Shown: positions 1 through 7,040 of the stretch, one piece after another
How the letters are laid out: every line of letters starts with the position of its first letter
Numbering within the stretch: position 1 is the stretch's first letter
Origin: Candidatus Zhuqueibacterota bacterium
Lineage (GTDB): Bacteria > Zhuqueibacterota > QNDG01
Direction: 5' to 3'
Length of the DNA stretch: 8,477 bases
NCBI GenBank assembly: GCA_003645915.1
Contig: QNDG01000031.1
Coordinates: 1 to 8,477, forward strand
Position numbers and translations under genes: made by a program
The notes under the pieces: model-generated
Told to the model about the DNA's origin: nothing
Databases searched by the model: none
What the model saw: the letters and a program-made list of their open reading frames with translations, nothing else

Positions 1-21
1 AATTTTAAAAATTTTACCTGT

Positions 22-53
22 AAAAGCCCCGTCATTAAAAATGAGGGGCTTTT
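22..53. terminator. Strong bidirectional hairpin terminator
   Basis: The left arm AAAAGCCCC (22-30) pairs with GGGGCTTTT (45-53). After one unpaired G at 31, TCAT (32-35) pairs with ATGA (41-44), around a TAAAA loop. The stem is A-rich on one side and T-rich on the other, so it looks like an intrinsic terminator on either strand. It may end a plus-strand gene lying left of the window, the minus-strand panC operon, or both. For panC it would be about 385 nt beyond the stop codon. Confidence 0.8.
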
Positions 54-436
54 ATAATTATGTTTAATATTGCATTATAGAAGCACTATTCTTTCCCGTC
101 TGATAAATTTCAGGGCCAATAATCAAAAACAAAAATGAACTTCTGTTTGTCTGCCTGTCACATTTCAGCATACTTTATAGAAACCTGCAGATTGCAGTGT
201 TTAAACACAAGTTGCAAACTTCTTCCTTAAAGTATTGTATACATTTACTTTTATGTGTGAATTCCATGAGATGAAACAACTCATTTCCATTATTTAATTA
301 AACGGATCTGGTCAATTCCTGCTTAACAATAATCTTTTCAGAATCGGCCTTATCCGCACATCAGTTATAATAAAACAGATTTTAACGGTCAGCATTTCAG
401 TATTACAACAATTGAAAACACATCACAGTGTTCTTT
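54..436. other. Non-coding stretch downstream of panC
   Basis: No credible gene is seen in these 383 bases on either strand. Open stretches are short (about 20-28 codons), lack recognisable motifs and have no convincing ribosome binding site. A perfect 12-bp palindrome, GTGTTTAAACAC, lies at 197-208, and the motif TTGCA occurs on both sides of it (192-196 and 213-217). A weak hairpin at 417-432 lies just after the panC stop. No tRNA-like or riboswitch-like structure was recognised by eye. Confidence 0.6.
417..432 (-). terminator. Weak hairpin just after panC stop
   Basis: Read on the minus strand, AACAC and GTGTT form a 5-bp stem around a 6-nt loop, followed by TTTTC. It starts 4 nt after the panC stop codon. 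The stem is short and AT-rich, so it could be a weak terminator or chance. The stronger hairpin at 22-53 is the better candidate for ending this transcript. Confidence 0.25.
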
Positions 437-1282
437 CTACACTTCCAGCACTGTATTATCAATCAATCTTGTACTGCCGATAAACACAGCCACAGCTGCA
501 AGAACTCTTCCTTTAACTCTGTCAACCGGTTCCAGAGTTTCCAGGTCAACAAGTTCAACATAATCAATTTTTGCATCAGGCTCTCTTGTAATTCTTTCTT
601 TCATCTTCTCAATAATTACAGCCGGCGACAATTCTCCGTTACGGATCAGCTCTTCTGCAATTTTCAGAGAATCATACAGCGCCAGAGCCTCTTTTCTTTG
701 TTCAGGAGAAAGATACTTATTTCTCGAGCTCATTGCAAGACCGTCATTCTCTCTTACAATCGGTGCAGTAATTATATTTATGTCAAAATTCAAATCTCTG
801 ACCATACGCTTAATAACAGCTGCCTGCTGAGCATCTTTCTGACCGAAAACAGCAATGTGGGGTTTTACACACATAAACAGCTTTGTAACCACTGTTGTAA
901 CACCACGAAAATGTCCCGGCCTCGATCTTCCGCAGAGGCCGTGTGTCAGGCCCTCGACATTTACATATGTTGAGTAATTCTCAGGGTACATTTCCTCTGT
1001 TGAGGGATAAAAGATTATATCAGCGCCTGCCTGTTCTGCAAGTTTCTCATCCCTTTCAAAGTCTCTTGGATATTTTTCAAAATCTTCTCCGGGCCCGAAC
1101 TGAGTGGGATTTACAAATATGGAAACAACAACTGTATCCGATAATTCTCCTGCCTTTTTTATCAGGCTCAAATGCCCTTCATGCAAAAAACCCATTGTAG
1201 GCACAAACCCTATTTTTCTGCCTGACCTGCGCAGATTATCGGCTTGGGCCTGCATCTCTTTTATTGTGCTGATTACTTTCAT
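437..1282 (-). CDS. panC: Pantothenate synthetase (pantoate--beta-alanine ligase)
   Basis: PanC is a cytoplasmic enzyme that condenses pantoate and beta-alanine, using ATP via a pantoyl-adenylate, to give pantothenate, the precursor of coenzyme A. The 281-residue length is normal for the family. Visible signatures are the nucleotide-binding [10 protein letters not shown] with H34 and H37 (HxGH), [19 protein letters not shown] at 56-74, [14 protein letters not shown] at 115-128, GQKDAQQ at 147-153, and GLAMSSRN at 181-188, which plays the KMSKS-like role. The start is supported by AGGA at 1291-1294, 8 nt upstream of the ATG. It is the last gene of the minus-strand operon, 22 nt after the ExbD gene. 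Its usual partners panB and panD are not in the window, so the rest of the pathway must be encoded elsewhere. No defects are visible. Confidence 0.97.
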   Translation of the reverse strand: MKVISTIKEMQAQADNLRRSGRKIGFVPTMGFLHEGHLSLIKKAGELSDTVVVSIFVNPTQFGPGEDFEKYPRDFERDEKLAEQAGADIIFYPSTEEMYPENYSTYVNVEGLTHGLCGRSRPGHFRGVTTVVTKLFMCVKPHIAVFGQKDAQQAAVIKRMVRDLNFDINIITAPIVRENDGLAMSSRNKYLSPEQRKEALALYDSLKIAEELIRNGELSPAVIIEKMKERITREPDAKIDYVELVDLETLEPVDRVKGRVLAAVAVFIGSTRLIDNTVLEV

Positions 1283-1304
1283 TTTTTCATTCCTGATAAA
1301 ACAA

Positions 1305-1724
1305 TCATCTGTTTTGATTGATCTGCTCTTTTATTTCCGTTGCAACAACAAGTTTTTTTATATCACTCTGCTTTACAATATCCATAACCTCAATCACAAT
1401 ACCGTAACTGGTTTTTTCATCCGCCTTTAATATGAGCCCTTTGTCACCAAGGTCTTTTTTAATTGCTGTTAATCTTGCTTTAAGATCCTTCATCTCAACC
1501 TTTTCATCATTTAAAAACATACTACCGTCTTTTGATATAAACAGCGTGTATCCCTTTGCTCTGAAAGACTCTCTTTTTGACGCCTTTGGCAGATCAATTT
1601 TCATACCCGGCTGTTCCACAAAAGTTGAAGAAACCAGAAAAAATATCAAAAGCAGAAAAAGAACATCTATAAGTGACGTGATATTTATGTTAATGCGTTT
1701 TTTTGATTTCTCTCTTATCTGCAT
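1305..1724 (-). CDS. ExbD/TolR-family biopolymer transport protein
   Basis: ExbD/TolR proteins sit in the inner membrane with MotA/TolQ/ExbB-type partners and use the proton gradient to power TonB-dependent import or envelope maintenance. The 139-residue protein has the standard layout: a short basic cytoplasmic tail (1-15), one membrane helix (about 16-36, [19 protein letters not shown]) and a periplasmic domain. D20 near the start of the helix is the conserved proton-path aspartate. [13 protein letters not shown] after the helix is typical of the family. The start has GAGGA (1729-1733) only 4 nt before the ATG. The gene lies 15 nt after rtcB and 22 nt before panC. No ExbB/TolQ or TonB gene is present, so it is separated from its expected partner. 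ExbD versus TolR cannot be decided from sequence alone. Confidence 0.92.
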   Translation of the reverse strand: MQIREKSKKRININITSLIDVLFLLLIFFLVSSTFVEQPGMKIDLPKASKRESFRAKGYTLFISKDGSMFLNDEKVEMKDLKARLTAIKKDLGDKGLILKADEKTSYGIVIEVMDIVKQSDIKKLVVATEIKEQINQNR

Positions 1725-1739
1725 AAAATCCTCATTTCT

Positions 1740-3197
1740 TTATCCTTTTACAACACCAAGGGGCCGCATTTTTGCAACTTTTTCCGAAAGCCCTGCACTA
1801 TGTACAATATTAACAACCCTGTCAATATCCTTGTAAGCCTCAGGAGATTCCTCTGCAAGAGTTCTGCTGTTCCTGCTCTGAACAACAACACCCAATTGTT
1901 CCATTTCATTGGCAACAGATCTTCCTTTTAAAGCCCTGATCGCAGCATGCCGGCTCATTACTCTGCCTGCTCCGTGACATGTGGAACCGAAACTCCTCTC
2001 CATAGAAACGCTGGTTCCTGCAAGCACATACGAAGCAGTACCCATATCACCGGGGATTAAAACCGGCTGGCCTGTACTTCTGTAAATTTCAGGGATTTCC
2101 GGGCTGCCCGGCCCGAACGCTCTTGTTGCTCCTTTTCTGTGAACCAGCACTTTTTTTATTTTTCCTTCAACAAAATGATTTTCAAACTTTGCTATATTGT
2201 GTGCTACGTCATAAAGCATGTGCATACCTAGCTTTTCCGCAGATTGATTAAAAACATGTTCAAAGGTTTCCCTTACCCAATGCTGAATTATCTGTCTGTT
2301 TGCCCACGCATAATTTGCAGCACAGGCCATTGCAGAAAGATATTTTTCCGCTTCCGGAGACTTAACAGGAGCGCATGCAAGCTGTTTATCCGGTATGTTA
2401 ATCGAGTATTTGTCCATAGCTTTAACCATTTCATCCAGACTGTCATCACAAACCTGATATCCCAGCCCTCTTGAGCCTGTGTGAATCATCACAGTAATTT
2501 GTCCCTGTCTGAGCCCGAATACTTCGGCTTTTTCTTTATTAAAAATTTCCACCACTTCCTGTATCTCAAGAAAATGGTTGCCTGAGCCGAGAGTTCCCAA
2601 CTGGGGTCTTCCCCGCTCTATTGCACGGGGAGACAGGGCAGAAGGATCTGCTCCTTCAATAGCTCCTGAATTCTCAGTTAACTCAACATCCTCATTCCAT
2701 CCGAATCCGTTTTTAACTGCCCACAATGCACCTTGTCTGAGAACTTCCCTCTCCTGCTTTTGGCTAAGCTTTAATTTCCCTTTTGAGCCTACTCCGCTGG
2801 GGATATTTTGATACAGTGCCATAACAAGAGTTCTGATCTTCGGAATAATATCTTTTTTTTCAAGACCTGTCTTTATAAGTCTGACACCGCAGTTAATATC
2901 ATATCCCACTCCCCCGGGGGAAACAATTCCGGTTTCAAGATCAAACGCAGCCACCCCGCCGATTGGGAAACCGTAACCATAGTGAATATCAGGCATTGCA
3001 AAAGAGCCCTTTATAATTCCGGGGAGATATGCAACATTTGCCACCTGCTTATAAGCCGAATCTCTCAGCACGTGTTCAAGCATGTCTTTATCCGTAAAAA
3101 TATACCCCGGCACTCGCATGCCTTTTGCATAAGAAGCGGGTATCATCCATAGAAAATCATTTACCTTTTCAAGAGGATCTGTCTGTAAAGAAGGCAT
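1740..3197 (-). CDS. rtcB: RtcB-type RNA-splicing ligase (3'-phosphate/5'-OH)
   Basis: RtcB joins RNA 2',3'-cyclic phosphate or 3'-phosphate ends to 5'-OH ends, using GTP and Mn2+ through a guanylated histidine. In bacteria it is linked to repair of cleaved tRNA and rRNA. The 485 residues match the long archaeal-type form (P. horikoshii RtcB is about 481). Metal and catalytic positions line up: D100 and C103 in GYDINCGVR, H208 in GSGNHFLE, H239 in MIHTGSRG, H333 in VAHNIAKFE, and H408 in GSTCHGAGR, the expected GMP-accepting histidine. All key residues are present, so it should be active. Its ATG overlaps the stop of the upstream amidohydrolase (TAATG), with AGGA-like motifs just before, suggesting translational coupling. 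No archease, RtcA or RtcR gene is visible, so the usual RNA-repair partners are missing here. Confidence 0.97.
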   Translation of the reverse strand: MPSLQTDPLEKVNDFLWMIPASYAKGMRVPGYIFTDKDMLEHVLRDSAYKQVANVAYLPGIIKGSFAMPDIHYGYGFPIGGVAAFDLETGIVSPGGVGYDINCGVRLIKTGLEKKDIIPKIRTLVMALYQNIPSGVGSKGKLKLSQKQEREVLRQGALWAVKNGFGWNEDVELTENSGAIEGADPSALSPRAIERGRPQLGTLGSGNHFLEIQEVVEIFNKEKAEVFGLRQGQITVMIHTGSRGLGYQVCDDSLDEMVKAMDKYSINIPDKQLACAPVKSPEAEKYLSAMACAANYAWANRQIIQHWVRETFEHVFNQSAEKLGMHMLYDVAHNIAKFENHFVEGKIKKVLVHRKGATRAFGPGSPEIPEIYRSTGQPVLIPGDMGTASYVLAGTSVSMERSFGSTCHGAGRVMSRHAAIRALKGRSVANEMEQLGVVVQSRNSRTLAEESPEAYKDIDRVVNIVHSAGLSEKVAKMRPLGVVKG

Positions 3198-4015
3198 TAT
3201 CCTGTCCTCTCATCCCTTTGAACCTGATTTGTGTAAACATCAGGCCGTCTGTCCATAAAAATATCGTTTATATCAGTAATCATTTTATTTCCTGCAATTG
3301 ACGGATCAATCTCAATAATCTGTACTGACTCAGTTTCTTTTCCAAGTCTGAACAGCAAATTACCTTTCGGATCAACAATCTGGCTTTCCCCGGTAAATTT
3401 AAGCTCAGGTTTACCGCCTCTTTTTTCCCTGCCTGTTCTGTTTGCAGTTACTGCAAAAACTCTGTTTTCAATACATCTTGTAATCATAGCCTGCTGGCAG
3501 TACGGCAATACAAGATTTGCAGGATGGAGAATAATGTCTGCTCCGTTCAAAGTAAGAGAACGGGCTGCTTCCGGAAAGAGCCAGTCAAAACAGATCATCA
3601 TTCCCACTTTTGCTCCGGGAATGGAAAATACAGGAAATCCGAGATCTCCGGGAGTAAAAAACTCTTTTTCCTCGAAAAAAAGGTGTACCTTTCTGTAAAC
3701 ACCTGCCACTCCCTCCGGGCCTGTAAGAACAGAAGCATTGTAAAATTTATCACCCTGCTGTTCAATAAATCCCGCTGCAATGTAGGTTCCTGTTTTTTCA
3801 GAAATTCCGGCCAGTCTTTTTATACTTTCACTTTCAGGGATTTTATCAGATAGCGCTGCAACTTCATCAATTGATGTAAACTGGTATCCGGAAAGACAAA
3901 GCTCCGGCAGCACAATAATGTCAGCTTCCGCTTTTAAAACAGCTTGTTCAATCTTATCAAGATTTGCTTTTTTGTCTCCGAAAACCGGATTGAACTGAAA
4001 AACGCCTGCTCGCAT
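3197..4015 (-). CDS. Carbon-nitrogen hydrolase (nitrilase superfamily amidase)
   Basis: Members of this superfamily hydrolyse amides, carbamoyl compounds or nitriles through a Glu-Lys-Cys triad. Counting from the chosen start, the 272-residue protein has E38 in LPELCLSGY, K109 in YRKVHLF, C142 in MICFDWLFPEAAR, and an additional active-site glutamate at about E117. Together these give an intact alpha-beta-beta-alpha active site. The C-terminal DIFMDRRPDVY segment resembles the amidase / N-carbamoyl amidohydrolase branches, but the substrate cannot be named. The frame stays open upstream to 4075. The start at 4015 is preferred because AAGGA (4023-4027) lies 7 nt before it and MRAGVFQFNP is the usual family N-terminus; the extra 20 residues look non-native. 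It is the first gene of the operon and its stop overlaps the rtcB start. Confidence 0.93.
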   Translation of the reverse strand: MRAGVFQFNPVFGDKKANLDKIEQAVLKAEADIIVLPELCLSGYQFTSIDEVAALSDKIPESESIKRLAGISEKTGTYIAAGFIEQQGDKFYNASVLTGPEGVAGVYRKVHLFFEEKEFFTPGDLGFPVFSIPGAKVGMMICFDWLFPEAARSLTLNGADIILHPANLVLPYCQQAMITRCIENRVFAVTANRTGREKRGGKPELKFTGESQIVDPKGNLLFRLGKETESVQIIEIDPSIAGNKMITDINDIFMDRRPDVYTNQVQRDERTG

Positions 4016-4022
4016 ATTTTTA

Positions 4023-4027
4023 TCCTT
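4023..4027 (-). promoter_or_regulatory. Ribosome binding site choosing the amidohydrolase start
   Basis: On the minus strand AAGGA sits 7 nt before the ATG at 4015. It decides for this start over the open frame reaching 4075. Confidence 0.7.
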
Positions 4028-4038
4028 ATAATTTATGT

Positions 4039-4067
4039 ATAGTAAAATATAACAAGACCTTGTGCAA
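4039..4067 (-). promoter_or_regulatory. Possible promoter of the amidohydrolase-rtcB-exbD-panC operon
   Basis: Read on the minus strand, TTGCAC (4062-4067) and TACTAT (4039-4044) are separated by 17 nt. This resembles a sigma-70-like promoter (3 of 6 and 4 of 6 matches). It is well placed 23 nt before the start codon. In such AT-rich DNA the match could be chance, and the organism's promoter consensus is unknown. Confidence 0.25.
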
Positions 4068-4195
4068 TAATACAAGAGGAAAAAGGGGAAAGTGAAGAGG
4101 ATTCTTGAAAAATGCGGTTAATTCAAGTCCCTGCTCTCTATTAATAAATAATTATAATAGTAAGAATGGGGAGTGCATTACAAATTCACCAACCC

Positions 4196-4286
4196 GTTAT
4201 TTCGAAGGAGTGTAAGCAGCGGAAAAATCTTAAAAACATTGAAATATCAAAGATTTCTCTTCTGCCTGCGGCAGAATCGAAATGAC
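4196..4286. repeat. Imperfect palindromic REP/MITE-like repeat element
   Basis: The outer arms GTTATTTCGA (4196-4205) and TCGAAATGAC (4277-4286) are inverted repeats matching at 9 of 10 positions. Inner arms AAATCTT (4225-4231) and AAGATTT (4250-4256) match perfectly. The right half holds its own perfect hairpin, TTCTGCC-TGC-GGCAGAA (4260-4276). This layout (ATTTCGA ... AAATCTT ... AAGATTT ... TCGAAATGAC) resembles dispersed palindromic repeats common in many environmental bacterial genomes. Only one copy is in the window, so the repeated nature is inference from its form. It may form RNA stem-loops, but there is no direct U-tract to make it a clear terminator. Confidence 0.6.
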
Positions 4287-4448
4287 AAAATTATAATCTT
4301 TTCTTTACCGCCATATGAGAATCTCCATTAATTTATTTTTAACCTTGTCACGCTGCTGCCAGATTCATAGTGATAATAAAATATTTTTTTATTGAATACA
4401 AAAGTTCAATTCACTAAATTAAAACCAAACAAACCACAGCAGGTAAAT

Positions 4449-5231
4449 ATGATTATAACACTTTTAACAGACTTCGGTCAGAGCAGCTACTATGCTGCTG
4501 CAATGAAAGGAGTAATCCTTTCAATATGCCCTGATGCAAAGATAGTTGACATTACACACAACATATCTCCTCAGGATATTGATGAAGCTGCATTTGTGCT
4601 CAATCAGACATATTCTCTGTTTCCTGCAGGTACAATTCATACTATTGTAGTTGATCCCGGTGTGGGAACAGAGAGGAAGCCGATTATTGTAAAAACAAAC
4701 GATTATTATTTTGTCGCTCCTGATAACGGGGTGCTTTCATATATTTTTCAGAATTCGGAAGGCGCTGAAGTTTACGAAGCAGATAATAAAAATTTCTTCA
4801 GAAAAGAGATAAGCTCCACATTTCACGGAAGAGATATTTTTGCCCCTGTAGCTGCACACCTTGCTTCAGGTGTAAACATTAACAAAATCGGTAAAGTTTT
4901 TACTGATTTTGAAAAAGGAAAAACCCCGGATGTTAAAATCCGCGGGAACCAGATTACAGGTTCAATAATTTATATTGATCGTTTTGGTAACTGCATTACA
5001 AATATCCCGGCAGGATTAATTAAAAACAAAAAGATATCAATACATATAAAAAATTTATTTATTGACAGATTAAGCGCAACATTTTCTTCTGTAGGGAGAA
5101 ATTCAATTCTGGCTTACATTGGCAGCTCGGATATGCTGGAAATCGGTATAAACTCCGGCAGCGCTGCAAAAAATCTTAAAATTGTTAAGGGAACGAAAGT
5201 TATTATTCAAATTATGGAAAAGGCTGATTAA
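4449..5231 (+). CDS. S-adenosylmethionine hydrolase, DUF62/SAM hydroxide adenosyltransferase family
   Basis: The family hydrolyses S-adenosylmethionine to adenosine and methionine; fluorinase and chlorinase are diverged relatives. The protein from the chosen start is 260 residues, normal for the family. LLTDFG with D8 opens the SAM-binding domain. The hydrolase triad is visible as D69 and R76 in VVDPGVGTERK and H126 in STFHGRDIFAP, close to D68/R75/H127 of the archaeal hydrolase. YIDRFGNCITNI (about 175-186) is the conserved C-terminal-domain motif. The triad argues for hydrolase rather than halogenase. The frame is open to a TTG at 4392, but ATG 4449 gives the family's standard MIITLLTDFG beginning and has AGG 5 nt upstream. 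It is the first gene of the plus-strand operon and shares one base with the next gene (TAATG). The biological reason for SAM hydrolysis is unclear in most bacteria. Confidence 0.93.
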   Translation: MIITLLTDFGQSSYYAAAMKGVILSICPDAKIVDITHNISPQDIDEAAFVLNQTYSLFPAGTIHTIVVDPGVGTERKPIIVKTNDYYFVAPDNGVLSYIFQNSEGAEVYEADNKNFFRKEISSTFHGRDIFAPVAAHLASGVNINKIGKVFTDFEKGKTPDVKIRGNQITGSIIYIDRFGNCITNIPAGLIKNKKISIHIKNLFIDRLSATFSSVGRNSILAYIGSSDMLEIGINSGSAAKNLKIVKGTKVIIQIMEKAD

Positions 5232-6121
5232 TGTCTGTTAAAAATATTTTACCGAATGTAGCAGCAAGAATTACACGTCTTGTACCGGCAATATGGATTC
5301 ATATAATCCTTTTTGTTCTGACAATAGGAACAACATATCTTGTAGGGTTCAGTGACGGCCCAATTGGTGCATTGTGGTATTCCGGTGCAATAATTACAAT
5401 ACTTCTGTTTCACGAAATGGGACACTATCTTATGACAAGAAAGCACCGGATCAATGCTACACTCCCATATTTCATACCTTTTCCCCTTCCTCCTTTCGGA
5501 ACAATGGGCGCATTAATAAAAATAAAGAGCCCCATAACAAACAGGCGCGCGCTTCTTGATATAGGAGCTGCAGGGCCCCTCGCAGGAATGATCCCTATAA
5601 GTTTTGCGCTTTTTTTTGGCCTTAAAATGTCTCAGATTGTGGATCTGGATAGTGCCGGTCAGACAACAATATCCCTTGGCAATTCACTTCTGTTTTCAGC
5701 AGTATCAAACTTAGTTGTAGGGCATCTTGATAAAGGCCAGGATATTCTGCTTCATCCGCTTGCATTTGCAGCTTGGGTCGGCCTGCTTGTGACTGCCATA
5801 AATCTTCTGCCAATAGGCCAGCTTGACGGCGGTCACATTATTTATGCTCTTTTAAGGGGAAAAAGCTCTTATTTTTTTAAGGCTTTCTATGTTTTTCTTT
5901 TAATAATCTGCCTTTTTTATTATGCAGGCTGGCTCCTTTTTATTGTTGTTCTCGCAATTTTAAGAAAACACCCTCCCACTGTTTATGATCACATACCTCT
6001 TGATACCGGAAGAAAAATAATCGGGGTTTTGGCCATGATTATATTTGTACTTGCATTTACTCCGGTTCCTTTCGGGTTCGGAAAAGGCCTGATACCGTTA
6101 ATTGCGGATCTGATAAAATGA
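5231..6121 (+). CDS. Site-2 protease family (M50) intramembrane metalloprotease, EGY-like
   Basis: M50 proteases cleave substrates inside the membrane with a zinc held by HExxH and a distant Asp. Here HEMGH is at 61-65 and the second site INLLPIGQLDGGH is at 190-202, with D199 the expected zinc ligand. The segment FIPFPLPPFGTMGALIKI (81-98), the following NRRALLDIGAAGPLAG (104-119) and the lack of an obvious PDZ domain resemble the EGY-like branch. Membrane segments by eye are at about 19-39, 48-68, 112-131, 176-196, 217-243 and 262-282. The substrate is unknown. No sigma or anti-sigma gene lies next door, so a RseP-like stress role is not supported. The start overlaps the SAM hydrolase stop by 1 nt and the stop overlaps the kinase start (ATGA), suggesting coupled translation. 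Confidence 0.92.
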   Translation: MSVKNILPNVAARITRLVPAIWIHIILFVLTIGTTYLVGFSDGPIGALWYSGAIITILLFHEMGHYLMTRKHRINATLPYFIPFPLPPFGTMGALIKIKSPITNRRALLDIGAAGPLAGMIPISFALFFGLKMSQIVDLDSAGQTTISLGNSLLFSAVSNLVVGHLDKGQDILLHPLAFAAWVGLLVTAINLLPIGQLDGGHIIYALLRGKSSYFFKAFYVFLLIICLFYYAGWLLFIVVLAILRKHPPTVYDHIPLDTGRKIIGVLAMIIFVLAFTPVPFGFGKGLIPLIADLIK

Positions 6122-7029
6122 ATATTGAAAAACCGATAATTACCGGACTGGGTGAAGTACTCTGGGATGTTTACCCTGATAAAAAATACTTGGGAGGAGC
6201 TCCTGCCAATGCGGCAATTCATGCGTCTCAGCTTGGTGCACAGGGGAAAATTGTGAGCAGTGTGGGAGATGACCCGCAGGGTATAGCTTTAATTGAGAAA
6301 TTACAATTACGTGGAATTGACACATCATTAATTCAGGTTTCAAAAGAGCATCCCACAGGCAGTGTTCAGGTAAATCTGGATGAAAAAGGCGTTCCACGTT
6401 TTGTCTGCTCTGAAAATACTGCTTTTGATTTTTTGCAGTGGGACAGTAACATGGAAAATTGTGCAAAGGAAAGTCATGCTGTTATCACAGGAACTCTGCC
6501 TCAAAGAAATCCGGTAAGCAGAAAAACAATTCAGGAATTCCTTGACTCAGCAGAAAAAAGCCTGATTGTGTATGATGTTAACTTTCGGGAGTGGAATAAA
6601 AGCGTTCATTCAATTGTTATGGAAACAGCACAAAAGTCAGATATTCTGAAATTAAATGAATCCGAATGCAAAAACCTTAAAGAAATATTAAACAGACAAA
6701 ACCTGAACAATACTGAATTTATTGAATTTCTGACAGATTACTTTAATCTTAAAATGTGCGCGCTTACACTCGGCCACAAGGGAGCAGTTCTTTTTTACAA
6801 ACACACTATTTCAAAACCTGCATTAAAAATTAATGTAAAAGATACAACAGGCTGCGGTGATGCATTTACAGCAGCAATAACCTTGTCTTTTCTGAAGAAT
6901 GAAACACCGGAACAGATTCTTGATTTCTCCATTCTTGTAAGCAGTTATACAGCCACAAAAATAAGTGCTGTTCCTGTTTATAATCAGGAGGATATTGATA
7001 AGTTCAGAAAAAAAATCAAAAATATTTAA
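6118..7029 (+). CDS. PfkB-family carbohydrate kinase, fructokinase-like
   Basis: PfkB/ribokinase-family enzymes phosphorylate sugars or nucleosides with ATP in the cytoplasm. The 303-residue protein shows the N-terminal substrate signature LGEVLWDVYPDKKYLGGAPAN (11-31), GDDPQG at 50-55, and the C-terminal DTTGCGDAFTAA (242-253), with D248 as the expected catalytic base and the anion hole at GCGD. GEVLWD followed by P-D-x-x-x-L-GGAPAN is typical of bacterial fructokinases, so fructose is the best guess. Other hexoses, including mannose-derived ones, cannot be excluded. Its ATG overlaps the protease stop codon by 4 nt (ATGA). The next gene is a GH92 glycosidase 11 nt away, which fits a role in using sugars released from glycans. 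No defects are seen. Confidence 0.93.
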   Translation: MNIEKPIITGLGEVLWDVYPDKKYLGGAPANAAIHASQLGAQGKIVSSVGDDPQGIALIEKLQLRGIDTSLIQVSKEHPTGSVQVNLDEKGVPRFVCSENTAFDFLQWDSNMENCAKESHAVITGTLPQRNPVSRKTIQEFLDSAEKSLIVYDVNFREWNKSVHSIVMETAQKSDILKLNESECKNLKEILNRQNLNNTEFIEFLTDYFNLKMCALTLGHKGAVLFYKHTISKPALKINVKDTTGCGDAFTAAITLSFLKNETPEQILDFSILVSSYTATKISAVPVYNQEDIDKFRKKIKNI

Positions 7030-7030
7030 C

Positions 7031-7036
7031 GGAGGT
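7031..7036 (+). promoter_or_regulatory. Strong Shine-Dalgarno site of the GH92 gene
   Basis: GGAGGT lies 4 nt before ATG 7041 and directly after the kinase stop. It fixes the GH92 start and is the strongest ribosome site in the window, consistent with high expression of a secreted enzyme. Confidence 0.8.
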
Positions 7037-7040
7037 AAAA

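Larger units (their letters stand above)
4016..4448. other. Divergent intergenic region between the two operons
   Basis: These 433 bases separate two head-to-head operons, so both promoters are expected here. No gene is supported. The region holds the candidate minus-strand promoter near 4039-4067 and the palindromic repeat at 4196-4286. TATAAT-like boxes occur at 4153-4158 and 4292-4297 without a good -35 partner. TTGTCA (4345-4350) and GATAAT (4372-4377) are present but spaced 21 nt apart, which is too long for a confident plus-strand promoter. The frame of the following gene is open back to a TTG at 4392 but is not likely translated from there. Confidence 0.6.

Noticed and set aside
298..360. 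Minus-strand 20-codon open stretch ending in ADKADSEKIIVKQELTRSV, resembling a protein tail
   Set aside because: It is preceded by an in-frame stop, has no start codon or ribosome site, and is too short to separate from chance. A gene remnant is possible but unsupported.
428..973. Long open frame on the plus strand opposite panC
   Set aside because: It lies entirely within the antisense of the clearly identified panC gene, is Cys/Ser/Phe-rich in the manner of an antisense translation, and shows no family motif.
4016..4075. Upstream 20-residue extension of the amidohydrolase
   Set aside because: The extension lacks family similarity and overlaps the likely promoter. AAGGA is correctly spaced before the internal ATG at 4015.
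4392..4448. TTG-initiated extension of the SAM hydrolase
   Set aside because: No ribosome site precedes the TTG, and the ATG at 4449 gives the standard family N-terminus with an AGG 5 nt upstream.
4449..5231. Fluorinase or chlorinase rather than SAM hydrolase
   Set aside because: The Asp-Arg-His triad typical of the hydrolases is present, and there is no neighbouring organohalogen pathway.
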